A program made the position numbers and the translations under genes. From an uncultured Thermomicrobiales bacterium (lineage in GTDB: Bacteria; Chloroflexota; Chloroflexia; Thermomicrobiales; UBA6265), in the NCBI GenBank assembly GCA_902806335.1, contig CADCWG010000311.1:1-50154 (forward strand): a DNA stretch of 50,154 nt, read 5' to 3'. The notes beneath the pieces are model-generated. The model searched no databases and was not told the origin of the DNA. It was given only the letters and a program-made list of their open reading frames with translations. Shown here one piece after another: positions 1-8,936 of this stretch (its first letter is position 1; every line of letters begins with the position of its first letter).

Positions 1-1
1 A

Positions 2-745
2 AACGTGGTCAAGACCTACGACACCGGCGGCGCCCAAGTCCAGGCCTTGAAGGGGGTCGACTTCGCGGTTCCCCGCGGCGAGATGGTGGCCGTGATGGGC
101 CCCTCGGGCTGCGGCAAGACCACCCTCCTCAACTGCCTCTCGGGGCTCGACGACGTCACCGCCGGCCAGATCTGGCTCGAAGGCATCGACCTCGCCACGC
201 TGCCCGACAAGAAGCGGACCGACTACCGGGCGCGGCGGATGGGCTTCGTGTTCCAGGTCTACAACCTGCTCCCGGTGCTCTCCGCCGTCGAGAACGTCGA
301 GCTCCCGCTGCTGGTCTCCGGTGTCCGGCCCAAGGAGGCCCGCCAGAAGGCGGTGGCGGCCCTGCGGACGGTCGAGCTGGAGCGGTGGGCCACCCACCGC
401 CCGGCCGAGCTCTCCGGCGGGCAGCGGCAGCGGGTCACGATCGCCCGGGCGCTGGTCAACGACCCGGCGATCGTCTGGGCGGACGAGCCGACCGGCGCCC
501 TCGACTCGAAGACGGCCGACGAGATCATCGCCCTGATGCGGGATCTCAACCGGCGGGTCGGGCTGACGCTGGTGCTGGTGACCCACGACCCCGGGGTCGG
601 GGCTCGCTGCGACCGGATCGTCCGGATGGTCGACGGCGAGGTGGTCGGGGAGGACCACCCCGGCGCGGAGGGCGCCGTACTCGACGGCCACCGAGCGGCC
701 GTTCCGTCCGGCGCCCTCGCGAACGCGGTCCTCGCCGGACGCTAA
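2..745 (+). CDS. ABC transporter ATP-binding protein, MacB/LolD type (5' partial)
   Basis: This is the ATPase subunit of an exporter-type ABC system. It hydrolyses ATP at the cytoplasmic face to drive the FtsX-type permease encoded just downstream. Visible motifs are Walker A GPSGCGKT near residue 33, the signature LSGGQRQR near residue 137, Walker B IVWADEP near residue 157, and an H-loop in LVLVTHDP near residue 198. The frame is open to the first base, and the codons before the GTG at 5 read as the usual NVVKTYD start of this family. The true start therefore lies upstream of the window, and GTG 5 is internal. The C-terminus has a roughly 25-residue tail rich in Ala and Gly. The gene ends 132 bp before the permease and very likely shares its transcript. 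The substrate cannot be read from the sequence; lipoprotein or peptide export is typical of the family. Confidence 0.93.
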   Translation, partial: NVVKTYDTGGAQVQALKGVDFAVPRGEMVAVMGPSGCGKTTLLNCLSGLDDVTAGQIWLEGIDLATLPDKKRTDYRARRMGFVFQVYNLLPVLSAVENVELPLLVSGVRPKEARQKAVAALRTVELERWATHRPAELSGGQRQRVTIARALVNDPAIVWADEPTGALDSKTADEIIALMRDLNRRVGLTLVLVTHDPGVGARCDRIVRMVDGEVVGEDHPGAEGAVLDGHRAAVPSGALANAVLAGR

Positions 746-877
746 GGGCGGCCGGTCCGGCGTCGCGGGCACGGCGGCGGGGCGGTCGGGACGGCGTCGA
801 ACGTCACCCCATCGCCACGCCATCGCCGCCCAGCCCGCCGGCATAGTGACCCCGACCACCCACAACGGAGGATCCCC

Positions 878-3800
878 GTGGACGAGATCTTCGGTATCTC
901 GATCACGACCATCATGGTCGTGCTCCTCGTCATGCTCGCGGTCTGTCTGGCGACCGTCGGCTGGGTCGCGCTGACCAGGCCCGTCGTCTTCAAGCTCGGG
1001 GTCCGCAACATCCCCCGCCGCAAGGCCCAGACGACCCTGATCGTGGTCGGCCTGATGCTCGCGACGCTGATCTCGTCGGCGGCGCTGGGGATGGGCGACA
1101 CCGTCAACTATTCGCTCACCTCCACGGCCTACGACACCCTGGGCGAGGCCGACGAGGTCGTCGTCTTCAGCCCGGAGCCGGACGAGGGCAGCATCACCAG
1201 CGCGATCACCGAGAAGATCCCGGGGTCGTCCCTCGGCCTCGTCGAGAACGCGCTCGCCGGCAACCCCGACGTCGACGGCGTCATGCCGCTGCTCCTCGAG
1301 TTCGTACCCGCGCTCAACCAGCGGACGCAGCTCACCACCCCCGAGATCTTCTTCGCCGGGATCGACCCGGCGCGCCTCGACGACTTCGGCGGCCTGCGCA
1401 CGCCCGGGGGCGAGGTCATCGATCTGGCCGCCGTCCCGGTCGACGGGGTGGTGATCAGCGAGTCCACCCAGGAAGAGCTCGACGCCCAGGTCGGTGACCG
1501 GCTCGACTTCGCCTATGGCAACCAGCCGCGCTCGCTGACCGTCGCCGCGGTGGCCGAGAACGGACCGCTCAGCGGCGTGCTCGACAGCCAGGACACCCCG
1601 GGCATGGTGGTGCCGCTGGCGCGGCTGCAGGAGTTGACCGCCCAGCCGGACGCGCTGAGCGCGGTCGTCATCTCCAACACAGGCGGCGTCCGCGACGGCG
1701 TCGACCGTACCGACGCGGTCAAGGACGCGCTGGTGCCCGCGCTGCAGGGCACCAACCTCGGCATCGACACGATCAAGCAGACGACGGTGGAGCAGTCGGA
1801 GACGTTCGCCTCCGTCTTCACCGGCCTGTTCCTGGTGCTCGGGCTGTTCTCGATCTCCGTGGGCATCCTGCTGATCATCCAGATCTTCACCATGCTCGCG
1901 GCCGAGCGGCGGCCGGAGATGGGGATGGCGCGGGCCATCGGCCAGCAGCGCCGGCAGCTGATCCAGCAGTTCGTCAGCGAGGGGACCGGCTACGCGATCC
2001 TCGCCGGCCTGGTCGGGTCGGCGCTCGGCGTCCTGATGACCTACCTGCTCGCGGTCGGCCTCGGCGCCCTGATCGGCGACTTCTTCACCGTCACCCCGCG
2101 GGTGACCCCACGCAGCCTGGTGATCGGCTACTGCCTCGGCGTGGTGATCACCTTCATCGCCGTGGTCGCCTCCTCGTGGCGGATCAGCCGCCTCAACGTC
2201 GTCGCCGCGGTCCGCGACCTGCCGGACGTGGCCGAGTCGCGGCGCCGGAAGCGGACGCTGGTCTGGGCGTTCCTGATGGTCGCCGGCGGCGCGCTGCTGA
2301 CCTACGCCGGCGTGGTCGCCGAGTCGGCGCGGGCGTTCCAGTTCTACACCGGGATGAGCCTGATCCCGTTCGGCATCGCGCTGTTGGCCCGCTGGTTCGG
2401 GATCGGGACCCGTCTGGTCTACAGCCTGGTCGGGGTCTACATCCTCGTGCTCTGGCTGCTGCCGCCGGACGCGTCGGAGGCCCTCTTCGGCAGCGTCGCC
2501 ACCGACGGCGACTTCGAGATGTTCTTCCTCTCCGGCGTCTTCATGGTCGCCGGGGCGTCGCTCCTGATCATCAACAACCTCGACCTGCTGCTGCGCGGGG
2601 TGAGCGCGCTCGGCGGCCTCTTCAAGAACAAGCTGCCGGCCGTGCGGACGGCGATCGCCTACCCGGCGGCCTCCAAGGGCCGGACCGGGATGACGATCGC
2701 GATGTTCAGCCTGATCGTCTTCTCGCTGGTCGCCTTCGCCACCATCAACGAGAACTTCAGCCGACTCTTCCTGGGCGACGAGGCGAGTGCCGGCTGGGAC
2801 GTCCGCGTCGATGTCCCCTTCACCAACCCGCTGCCCGGCGGCGACCTGGCGGCCGCCCTTGCCGCCTCCGGACGCTCCGTCCCGACCGACGACATCACCG
2901 CGACCGGGTCGGTCGCGCGGGGCAGCGGGCTGGCCCAGGTCCGGCAGGTCGGTGCCGAGGAGCAGGAGTTCCGGTACTTCGGCGTGAACGGGCTCGACCG
3001 CGGCTTCATCGACAACGCCGAGCTGTCGTTTCAGCAGCGGGCCGACGGGTACGCCGACGACGCGGCGGTCCTCGAGGCGCTGCGGTCCGAACCGAACGCG
3101 GTGGTCATCGACGCCTCGGCGCTGGCCTCCGACGGGGGCTTCGGCGGGCCGGAGCCCTTCGCGATCGAGGGCGTCTCGACCGCGGACGAGACCTTCCCCG
3201 CGGTCACGCTCGAGGTCCGCAACACCGCCGGGCAGACGGCCCAGTTCAAGGTCGTCGGGGTGATCGACCAGGACATCAGCACCCTCTTCGGGATCTTCGG
3301 CAGCCGGGCGACGGTCGACCCGCTCTTCCCGACCCCGCAGGTGACGTCCTACTACGTGCGGCTGAGCGACGCCGGCGCCGCCGAGACGAGGGCCAAGGAG
3401 TACGAATCGGCGCTCCTCACCAACGGCGCTCAGGCGGCCTCCATCCAGGAGGAGCTCGAGGACAGCCAGGCCCAGAGCCAGGGGTTCCTCTACCTGATCC
3501 AGGGCTTCATGGGCCTCGGACTGCTCGTCGGCGTCGCGGCCGTCGGCGTGATCGCCTTCCGCTCGGTGGTCGAGCGGCGGCAGCAGATCGGCGTCCTCCG
3601 CGCGATCGGCTACCAGCAGTCGATGGTCTCGCTCTCCTTCATGATCGAGACGGTCTTCGTGGTCGCGCTGGGTGTGCTGTCGGGGACGATCCTGGCGATC
3701 GCGCTGGCCCGCAACCTGTTCAGCGACCCGGAGTTCACCGGCGGCAGCGAGATCGCCTTCGGGGTGCCCTGGCTGCTGATCCTGGTGATCCTGTCGATCA

Positions 3801-3886
3801 CCTTCGTCGCCGCGCTGCTGATGACCTGGGTGCCCAGCCGGCAGGCGGCCCGGATCGCCCCGGCCGAGGCGCTCCGGTACGAGTAG
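878..3886 (+). CDS. ABC transporter permease with two FtsX domains
   Basis: This 1002-aa membrane subunit pairs with the preceding ATPase as a MacB-like exporter. It starts at GTG with GGAGG six bases upstream. An N-terminal membrane segment (about residues 8-30) is followed by a large extracytoplasmic MacB-type domain. The first FtsX block has its membrane segment near residues 312-340 and then the amphipathic ERRPEMGMARAIG helix. Further membrane segments lie near 460-575, followed by a second extracytoplasmic domain. A second FtsX block begins near residue 870 and includes the matching ERRQQIGVLRAIGYQ helix. The duplicated architecture makes it a long single-chain permease in which one polypeptide supplies both halves. 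No substrate is indicated. A strong hairpin lies about 55 bp after the stop. Confidence 0.93.
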   Translation: MDEIFGISITTIMVVLLVMLAVCLATVGWVALTRPVVFKLGVRNIPRRKAQTTLIVVGLMLATLISSAALGMGDTVNYSLTSTAYDTLGEADEVVVFSPEPDEGSITSAITEKIPGSSLGLVENALAGNPDVDGVMPLLLEFVPALNQRTQLTTPEIFFAGIDPARLDDFGGLRTPGGEVIDLAAVPVDGVVISESTQEELDAQVGDRLDFAYGNQPRSLTVAAVAENGPLSGVLDSQDTPGMVVPLARLQELTAQPDALSAVVISNTGGVRDGVDRTDAVKDALVPALQGTNLGIDTIKQTTVEQSETFASVFTGLFLVLGLFSISVGILLIIQIFTMLAAERRPEMGMARAIGQQRRQLIQQFVSEGTGYAILAGLVGSALGVLMTYLLAVGLGALIGDFFTVTPRVTPRSLVIGYCLGVVITFIAVVASSWRISRLNVVAAVRDLPDVAESRRRKRTLVWAFLMVAGGALLTYAGVVAESARAFQFYTGMSLIPFGIALLARWFGIGTRLVYSLVGVYILVLWLLPPDASEALFGSVATDGDFEMFFLSGVFMVAGASLLIINNLDLLLRGVSALGGLFKNKLPAVRTAIAYPAASKGRTGMTIAMFSLIVFSLVAFATINENFSRLFLGDEASAGWDVRVDVPFTNPLPGGDLAAALAASGRSVPTDDITATGSVARGSGLAQVRQVGAEEQEFRYFGVNGLDRGFIDNAELSFQQRADGYADDAAVLEALRSEPNAVVIDASALASDGGFGGPEPFAIEGVSTADETFPAVTLEVRNTAGQTAQFKVVGVIDQDISTLFGIFGSRATVDPLFPTPQVTSYYVRLSDAGAAETRAKEYESALLTNGAQAASIQEELEDSQAQSQGFLYLIQGFMGLGLLVGVAAVGVIAFRSVVERRQQIGVLRAIGYQQSMVSLSFMIETVFVVALGVLSGTILAIALARNLFSDPEFTGGSEIAFGVPWLLILVILSITFVAALLMTWVPSRQAARIAPAEALRYE

Positions 3887-3939
3887 CGCCGCGGCCCGGT
3901 CCGAGGGTCGGGTCCAGGCGGGTTCGACCCACTGCCGTC

Positions 3940-3981
3940 GACCGCGGGCGGGGGGCGCCGTTACGCCCCCCGCCCGCGGTC
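3940..3981 (+). terminator. Perfect 18-bp hairpin after the ABC exporter genes
   Basis: Bases 3940-3957 and 3964-3981 are perfect inverted complements around a six-base loop (ccgtta). The stem is almost all G and C. It begins 54 bp after the permease stop and before the next gene on the same strand. No long T tract follows, only cgtcgttct, so it may act as a pause or an RNA-stabilising 3' end rather than a textbook intrinsic terminator. Confidence 0.7.
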
Positions 3982-4099
3982 CGTCGTTCTCCGCCGAGGA
4001 GCATCCGCGGCGACCGCGCGCCGCGTAGAGGAGGTAGGTGCCGCCAGGGGCACCGGCGCGATAGTCGGCAGGGCGCTCCCGTCGAGAGGGGACGGCATC

Positions 4100-5146
4100 A
4101 TGAGGTGGGACGGCGAACGACGGGACCGACGGCGGGTGCTCGCCGGGGCGGCGGTGCTGGCCGCGGGCGCCAGCCTGGGATCGGTCCTGCGCGGGCGGGC
4201 CCAGGAGACGCCGGCGGCGGCCGACGACGCCTGCCTCGCGGTCGAGGTCTATCCCGTCCCGGCCGGTCACGCCCCCCACGACGTCGCCCCGGCCGCCGAT
4301 GGCGGCGGGGTCTGGTACACCGCGCAGCGCGCGGGGGCGCTCGGTCTCCTCGACCCGGCCACGGGGGAGGTCGAGACCGTCCCGCTGGGGGAAGGCTCGT
4401 CACCGCACGGGGTCGTGGTCGGGCCGGACGGCGCGGCCTGGGTCACCGACAGCGGTCTCAACGCCGTGGTCCGGGTCGACGCCGCGAGCCGGGAACTCAC
4501 CGGGTGGCCCCTCACGAGGCCGAATGCCAACCTGAACACCGGCGCGTTCGGCGCCGACGGCACCTTCTGGTTCACCGGCCAGGGGGGTGTCGTCGGCCGC
4601 CTGCGACCCGGCGCGGAGACGGTCGAGACCATCGAGGCGCCGCGCGGGACCGGGCCCTACGGCATCGACGCGACGCCCGACGGCGACATCTACTACGTCT
4701 CGCTCGCCGGGAGCTACCTCGGCCGGATCGTCCCCGACGGCGACGGCTTCTCGGCTGAGGTGCTCGACCCGCCGACCCCCGAGCAGGGCGCCCGCAGGGT
4801 CTGGGCCGACTCGGCGGGGCGGCTCTGGGTCAGCGAGTGGAACGCGGGGCAGGTCGGCCGCTACGACCCGGCGGACGGCTCCTGGCGGGAGTGGCGCCTC
4901 CTGGGCGCCGCGCCGCAGGCGTACGCCGTCTACGTCGACGAACGGGACGACGTCTGGCTCTCCGACTTCGGGGCGAACACCCTGGTCCGCTTCGATCCGG
5001 AGACGGAGACCTTCGCCAGCGTTCCCCTCGGCGCGTCGCCGGCCAACGTCCGCCAGATCCTCGGCCGCCCCGGCGAGGTCTGGGGTGCGGCTTCGGCGCG
5101 GGACGAGTTGCTCCTGGTCCGCACGGCCTGCGACGCGACGGGCTGA
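4100..5146 (+). CDS. Virginiamycin B lyase-like beta-propeller, Tat-exported
   Basis: This is a 348-aa exported protein of the Vgb/streptogramin-lyase and NHL-like propeller group. The N-terminus carries a twin-arginine-type signal: RDRRRVLAG followed by a hydrophobic Ala/Gly/Leu stretch, with likely cleavage near residue 36 after GRAQ. The rest is a chain of propeller blades with the repeated pattern of D-G plus aromatic W or F followed by a strand, for example PDGAAWVTDSG, ADGTFWFTGQ and DEDD-like VWLSDFGANTLVRFDP. This is the arrangement of Vgb, which opens cyclic streptogramins. Many homologues of this fold are not lyases and simply bind ligands, so antibiotic inactivation is unproven. 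ATG 4100 lies within a purine-rich leader with agagggga about 10 bases upstream. Confidence 0.8.
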   Translation: MRWDGERRDRRRVLAGAAVLAAGASLGSVLRGRAQETPAAADDACLAVEVYPVPAGHAPHDVAPAADGGGVWYTAQRAGALGLLDPATGEVETVPLGEGSSPHGVVVGPDGAAWVTDSGLNAVVRVDAASRELTGWPLTRPNANLNTGAFGADGTFWFTGQGGVVGRLRPGAETVETIEAPRGTGPYGIDATPDGDIYYVSLAGSYLGRIVPDGDGFSAEVLDPPTPEQGARRVWADSAGRLWVSEWNAGQVGRYDPADGSWREWRLLGAAPQAYAVYVDERDDVWLSDFGANTLVRFDPETETFASVPLGASPANVRQILGRPGEVWGAASARDELLLVRTACDATG

Positions 5147-5191
5147 TCGGGTCGGCACCGGTCCCCGACTCCGGGTCTCGGGTCCGCTTGC

Positions 5192-5197
5192 TACCAT
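5192..5197 (+). promoter_or_regulatory. TACCAT -10-like element upstream of pyruvate kinase
   Basis: A TACCAT hexamer in the gap before the pyruvate kinase gene fits a TANNNT sigma-70 -10 box. The same hexamer precedes other genes in the window (15651, 24248, 41513, and 48341 on the minus strand). No convincing -35 is visible here. A start about 7 bases downstream would leave a leader of roughly 170 bases before the TTG start at 5377. Confidence 0.35.
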
Positions 5198-5376
5198 GGC
5201 ATTCGCACCCTGGCCCCGGCACCAGCCGGGGCCACGCGGCGCGCGGGCGTGAGTGCCCGGCGAATGCGGTTGCGGTGGTAGCAGGTCGTGGCGGCCAAGT
5301 GACGGTTCCTGGTTGGTGCCTTGCGGACCGACCAGGGGGCGGCGGTTCTGGGCCGCTAGGATGGGAGGGGCAGGGG

Positions 5377-6876
5377 TTGCACGGCCAGGCTGACGGGGGC
5401 GCCGCGAGTACGCTCGACCGGCGGGTCAAGATCGTCGCGACGCTCGGGCCGGCCGTCGCCGGGCGCGACGCCCTCCGCGCCCTGCTCACGGCGGGCGTCG
5501 ACGTCGCCCGGATCAACGCCGCCCACGGGTCCAACGACGACCGGGCGCGCCTGATCGAGGACGTCCGCGGGGCGGCGGCCGACCTGGGTCGGCGGGTTCC
5601 GGTCCTCTTCGACCTCCAGGGCCTCAAGATCAGGACCGGCCCGCTGGTGGACGGTCAGCCTGTGCCGTTCGCCCGCGGCAGCCAGGTCGAGGTGGTTCCC
5701 GAGGGTGTGCCCACCCGCCCCGGTCGGATCGGCATCAACTACCCGGCGCTGCTCGATGTCGTCCAGCCCGGCGCCCGGCTGCTCATCTCCGACGGCCTGA
5801 TCGAGCTGCTCGTCGAGCGCGTCGTCGACGGCGTGGCCTACTGCCAGGTCGGGCGGGGGGGCCTGCTGGTCGGCAAGCAGGGCGTCACGCTGCCCGGAGC
5901 GGCGATCCGGGGCGGGGCCCTGACCGAGACCGACCGGGCCGACATCGCGTTCGCCGTCGCGCAGGGCGTCGACTACCTGGGCCTCAGCTTCGTCAACGAC
6001 GCGAGCGACCTGGTGATGGCCCGCGGCGCGGCCGGCTCCCACGACGCGAAGGCGCCGGGTCTGATCGCCAAGATCGAGCGGGGCGAGGCGCTCGCCAACG
6101 TGCGGGAGATCGCCGCCGAGGCCGACGGGCTGATGGTCGCCCGCGGCGACCTGGGCGTCCAGTTGCCGCCGGAGCGGGTGCCCCGGGCGCAGAAGGAGAT
6201 CATCGGCGTCGCGAACGGCCTCGGCCTGCCGGTGATCACCGCGACCCAGATGCTGGAGTCGATGATCACCCAGCCGGTGGCCACCCGGGCGGAGACCAGC
6301 GACGTCGCCAACGCGGTCTGGGACGGCACCGACGCGGTGATGCTCTCCGCCGAGACGGCGATGGGACGCTATCCCATCGAGGCCGTCCAGACGATGGACC
6401 GGATCATCCGCGAGGTCGAGAAGGACGGTCCGATCCGCAGCCCGGCCGCCGCCCGGCCGCTGCGCGAGCATGCCCCCGCACTCGGTGACGCCAGCGACCC
6501 GGCGCTCGCGTTCGCGGACGCGATCGCCCGGGCGGCCTTCGCGCTCTCCGATGCCACGCCGGCGAGCCGCGTCGTCGTCTTCACCCTCGCCGGCTCGGCC
6601 GCCCGTCGGGTCGCCAAGTACCGCCCCGGCCAGCCGATCATCGCCGTCTGCTCCGACGAGTCGGTCGCCACCCGCCTCAACCTGGTCTGGGGGGTCCGCA
6701 CCCTCGTCCTGCCGGTGATCGAAGAGCCCGACGAGATGTTCCGCACTGCCGGCCAGGCGATCGTCGACGCGGGCTGGGGCGAGGCGGACGACTACGCCCT
6801 GATCGTCGGCAGCCTGCCGATGGTCCGCGTCTCCGGCCGGACCAACCTGGTCCACGTCCGCAGGCTGGGGACATAG
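5377..6876 (+). CDS. pyk: Pyruvate kinase, divergent active-site sequence
   Basis: This is the last step of glycolysis, phosphoenolpyruvate plus ADP to pyruvate plus ATP, in the cytosol. The TTG start at 5377 is chosen because GGGAGGGG lies six bases upstream and the family N-terminus (KIVATLGP, residues 18-25) follows at once. This gives 499 aa, near the usual 470-500. Retained motifs are the FDLQGLKIRTG region, the catalytic lysine in LIAKIERGEAL, the metal-ligand region VARGDLGVQLP, ITATQMLESMI and MLSAETAMGRYP. Odd points: the usual NFSHG is NAAHG, and the usual DTKGPEIRTG is DLQGLKIRTG, so several substrate and metal-site neighbours differ. The overall domain order (A, B, A, C) is intact. 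Activity is probable but the enzyme is a divergent member. Confidence 0.9.
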   Translation: MHGQADGGAASTLDRRVKIVATLGPAVAGRDALRALLTAGVDVARINAAHGSNDDRARLIEDVRGAAADLGRRVPVLFDLQGLKIRTGPLVDGQPVPFARGSQVEVVPEGVPTRPGRIGINYPALLDVVQPGARLLISDGLIELLVERVVDGVAYCQVGRGGLLVGKQGVTLPGAAIRGGALTETDRADIAFAVAQGVDYLGLSFVNDASDLVMARGAAGSHDAKAPGLIAKIERGEALANVREIAAEADGLMVARGDLGVQLPPERVPRAQKEIIGVANGLGLPVITATQMLESMITQPVATRAETSDVANAVWDGTDAVMLSAETAMGRYPIEAVQTMDRIIREVEKDGPIRSPAAARPLREHAPALGDASDPALAFADAIARAAFALSDATPASRVVVFTLAGSAARRVAKYRPGQPIIAVCSDESVATRLNLVWGVRTLVLPVIEEPDEMFRTAGQAIVDAGWGEADDYALIVGSLPMVRVSGRTNLVHVRRLGT

Positions 6877-7195
6877 GGGGATCGGGCGGTCCCGGGTCCT
6901 CGCTAGGTTCGGCCGGGAAACGGTTGGGGACAGACTCACCGAATGCTGGGGCCGGGCCCTGGCGACGTCCAGAAGGTCGGCCGGAGGTGGACGCGCAGAC
7001 CGGTCGTGGAGGGCGAGATCCCGGTTCTCCCTAGCCCGGGTGCGGTTGACCACCGCACGGATTGACGCCAGCCGCTGAACGCCCCAGCGGGAGGGGAACC
7101 GCACCCGTCTCGGGGTGGACCATCCGGCGGAGGGGTGTCCCCTGACGAGATTGGTGCATCTTCCGGGGCTCGATTTCTGGGGGTGTCATGCCTGA
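6877..7195. other. Gap after pyruvate kinase, no gene seen
   Basis: This stretch lies between the end of pyk and a toxin relic. I see no start with a ribosome site, no strong hairpin and no RNA gene signature. Confidence 0.5.
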
Positions 7196-7420
7196 CGGGG
7201 AGCGATTGAGGTCGAGCCGCTCAGGGAGACCGAGGCCGTTCTGGTCGGCGATGTTTGCGCTGCTCGCGCCCAGGCAGGGACCTCGATCGGTCCCTATGCC
7301 TATGACGTCCTGATCGCCGCTCAGGCGCTCAGAATCGGCGCCACGTCGATGACGGCGAACGTCGCCGGGTTCGGGAGCGTCCAGGGCCCGGCATGGGAGG
7401 ACTGGACCGCCGGACCGTGA
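7196..7420 (+). pseudogene. VapC-like PIN domain relic (C-terminal part only)
   Basis: One open frame without any start codon reads as the second half of a VapC/PIN toxin ribonuclease. It contains AIEVEPL, then AGTSIGPYAYDVLIAAQAL, GATSMTANVAGF and AWEDW before a TGA at 7418. The pattern IGPYD-x-LIAAQAL...GATLVTANV-x-F...W-E-x-W is the C-terminal signature of type II VapC toxins, including the third acidic residue (D of YDVLIAA). The frame is closed upstream by TGA at 7193. The first half, with the N-terminal D and central E of the active site, is absent in all forward frames. No VapB antitoxin is visible. The inserted AY in PYAYD is also unusual. This is best read as the remains of a lost toxin-antitoxin pair. 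Confidence 0.7.
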
Positions 7421-7490
7421 CCCGATTGCCATCGAAGAACACCCGCTCCGAGGGGGAGTCGGACGGGTGCCGACGCTCCGCCCGGCATGG

Positions 7491-8363
7491 TCAGCCGAGC
7501 ACCCGGCGGAGAAACGCCAGGCCGTCGACCGCGATGGTGTCCTGGCTGGGGGCGAGCGGTCGCCAGATCGAGGCGGCGGTCGCGATGGTGAGGTTGTCGG
7601 CGGTGAATGACTCGATCACGACCGGGCCCGCGTAGCCGACCTCGCGCAGTGCGCCGGCGATTGCCGTCCAGTCGGTGTGGTCGGTGCCCGGCGTCCCCCG
7701 GTCGGTGCCGCAGGCGTGGAAGTGCGCCAGGCGCGGTCCCACCGCGCGGATCGCCTCGGCCGGGTGCTTCTCTTCGATGTTCATGTGGAAGGTGTCGAGC
7801 ATCACCCCGCAGGCGGGGTGGTCGACCCGGTCGACGAGGTCGATGACCTGCGCCGCGGTGTTGATGAGGTTGGTCTCGAAGCGGTTGAGCGGCTCGACGC
7901 CGAGGCGGACCCCGCGCGACGAGGCGTGCTCCGCCACCGGGCGCAGGGCCGCCGCGGCCCGGCCGAGCATCGCCTCTCGCTCGTCTGGACCCAGGTGGCC
8001 GGTCCGACCGACCGGCGCGTAGATCGGCCCCGCGACCACGGTCGCCCCGATAGTCGCGGCCGCGTCGACGCAGAAGAGCAGGTAGTTCTGGGTCGCCGCG
8101 GTCACCTCGGGGTCAGCGCCGGTCAGGTCCCGGTCCGGTCCCATCGCGCAGCAGACGGTGGCGCCGAGGCCCAGCCCGCTGAGCAGCGCGGCGGTCCGGT
8201 CCGGGTACCAGTCGCCGGGCGTCTCGACCGGCAGTTCGACCACGTCGAACCCCCAACCCCTGATCCGGGGCGCCAGCGTCGCCAGCGCGTCGTCGGTGAT
8301 CGGCGACTCCCAGATCCAGGTGTTGGCGCCGATCGCGATGGCGCTCCGGTCCTGCGTCGACAT
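7491..8363 (-). CDS. Sugar phosphate isomerase/epimerase, D-tagatose/psicose 3-epimerase-like
   Basis: This 290-aa TIM-barrel protein belongs to the xylose isomerase-like family. The metal ligands expected of ketose 3-epimerases are all present in order: E157 (GVEPLNRFE), D190 (MLDTFHMN), H216 (HFHACGTDRG) and E251 (VIESF). The family converts ketohexoses or ketopentoses at C3, usually with Mn or Co, in the cytosol. Some members instead act on hydroxypyruvate or erythrulose phosphate, so the exact substrate is open. The start is ATG 8363, with gagggag about nine bases upstream. It is transcribed convergently to the pyk side and divergently from the PPOX gene at 8535. It shows no signal peptide or unusual composition. 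Confidence 0.85.
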   Translation of the reverse strand: MSTQDRSAIAIGANTWIWESPITDDALATLAPRIRGWGFDVVELPVETPGDWYPDRTAALLSGLGLGATVCCAMGPDRDLTGADPEVTAATQNYLLFCVDAAATIGATVVAGPIYAPVGRTGHLGPDEREAMLGRAAAALRPVAEHASSRGVRLGVEPLNRFETNLINTAAQVIDLVDRVDHPACGVMLDTFHMNIEEKHPAEAIRAVGPRLAHFHACGTDRGTPGTDHTDWTAIAGALREVGYAGPVVIESFTADNLTIATAASIWRPLAPSQDTIAVDGLAFLRRVLG

Positions 8364-8534
8364 CGCGGCTCACTCCCTCGCGACCGTTGCGCCCGCGGCC
8401 GAGCGCCGCCCGGGCCGACGCTACCCGGCTCCGCTCGGGGCGTCAATCGTGCTGGTCAGCGGTGTTTGGCCCACGCGGCCGTGTGGGCCGCGGCGGTCGA
8501 CTCGGGGCGTCCGGGTGAGAGGGGAGAGAAGCGC

Positions 8535-8936
8535 GTGAACCACGACGAGGCGATGGCGTACCTGGGGGCAAACCACCGGGGTGTGCTCGCGACGATCAGG
8601 CGGGACGGCATGCCGCAGCTCTCCCATGTCTCCTACGCCCTGTTGGACGGCAGGGTCGCGATCTCCGTCACCCAGGACCGGGCCAAGACCCGCAACGCCC
8701 GCCGCGACCCGCGGGTCGTGCTCTCGGTGGTCGGCGACGACTGGTACCGCTACGTCGTCGCCGAGGGGACCGCCGAGATCGTGGAGGGGGAGGGCGTCCT
8801 CGCCGAGCTGCGGCGCGTCTACGAGGCGGTCACCGGCGCTCCCCACCCCGACTGGGACGACTTCGACGCCGCGATGATTCGCGACCGCCGCTGCGTTCTG
8901 CGCTTCCCGGTCGAGCGGCTCTACCCGCTGACCTGA
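8535..8936 (+). CDS. PPOX-class F420/flavin-dependent oxidoreductase
   Basis: This is a 133-aa protein of the pyridoxamine 5'-phosphate oxidase-like split-barrel fold. The N-terminus FLGANHRGVLATIRRDGMPQ-type strand pair, the SVTQDRAKTRNARRDPRV segment and the C-terminal RFPVERLY are typical of small F420-binding PPOX reductases such as the Rv1155 group. The length also fits. The start is GTG 8535 with gagagggg about 8-14 bases upstream. Longer in-frame readings upstream run antisense to the epimerase gene and lack family similarity. The cofactor (F420 or FMN) cannot be decided from the sequence. Its last 16 bases overlap the end of the NUDIX gene on the opposite strand. Confidence 0.85.
   Translation: MNHDEAMAYLGANHRGVLATIRRDGMPQLSHVSYALLDGRVAISVTQDRAKTRNARRDPRVVLSVVGDDWYRYVVAEGTAEIVEGEGVLAELRRVYEAVTGAPHPDWDDFDAAMIRDRRCVLRFPVERLYPLT

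Noticed and set aside
2176-4758. An 860-codon frame overlapping the permease and the Vgb-like gene
   Set aside because: Arg/Pro/Gly-rich shadow of real genes in another phase.
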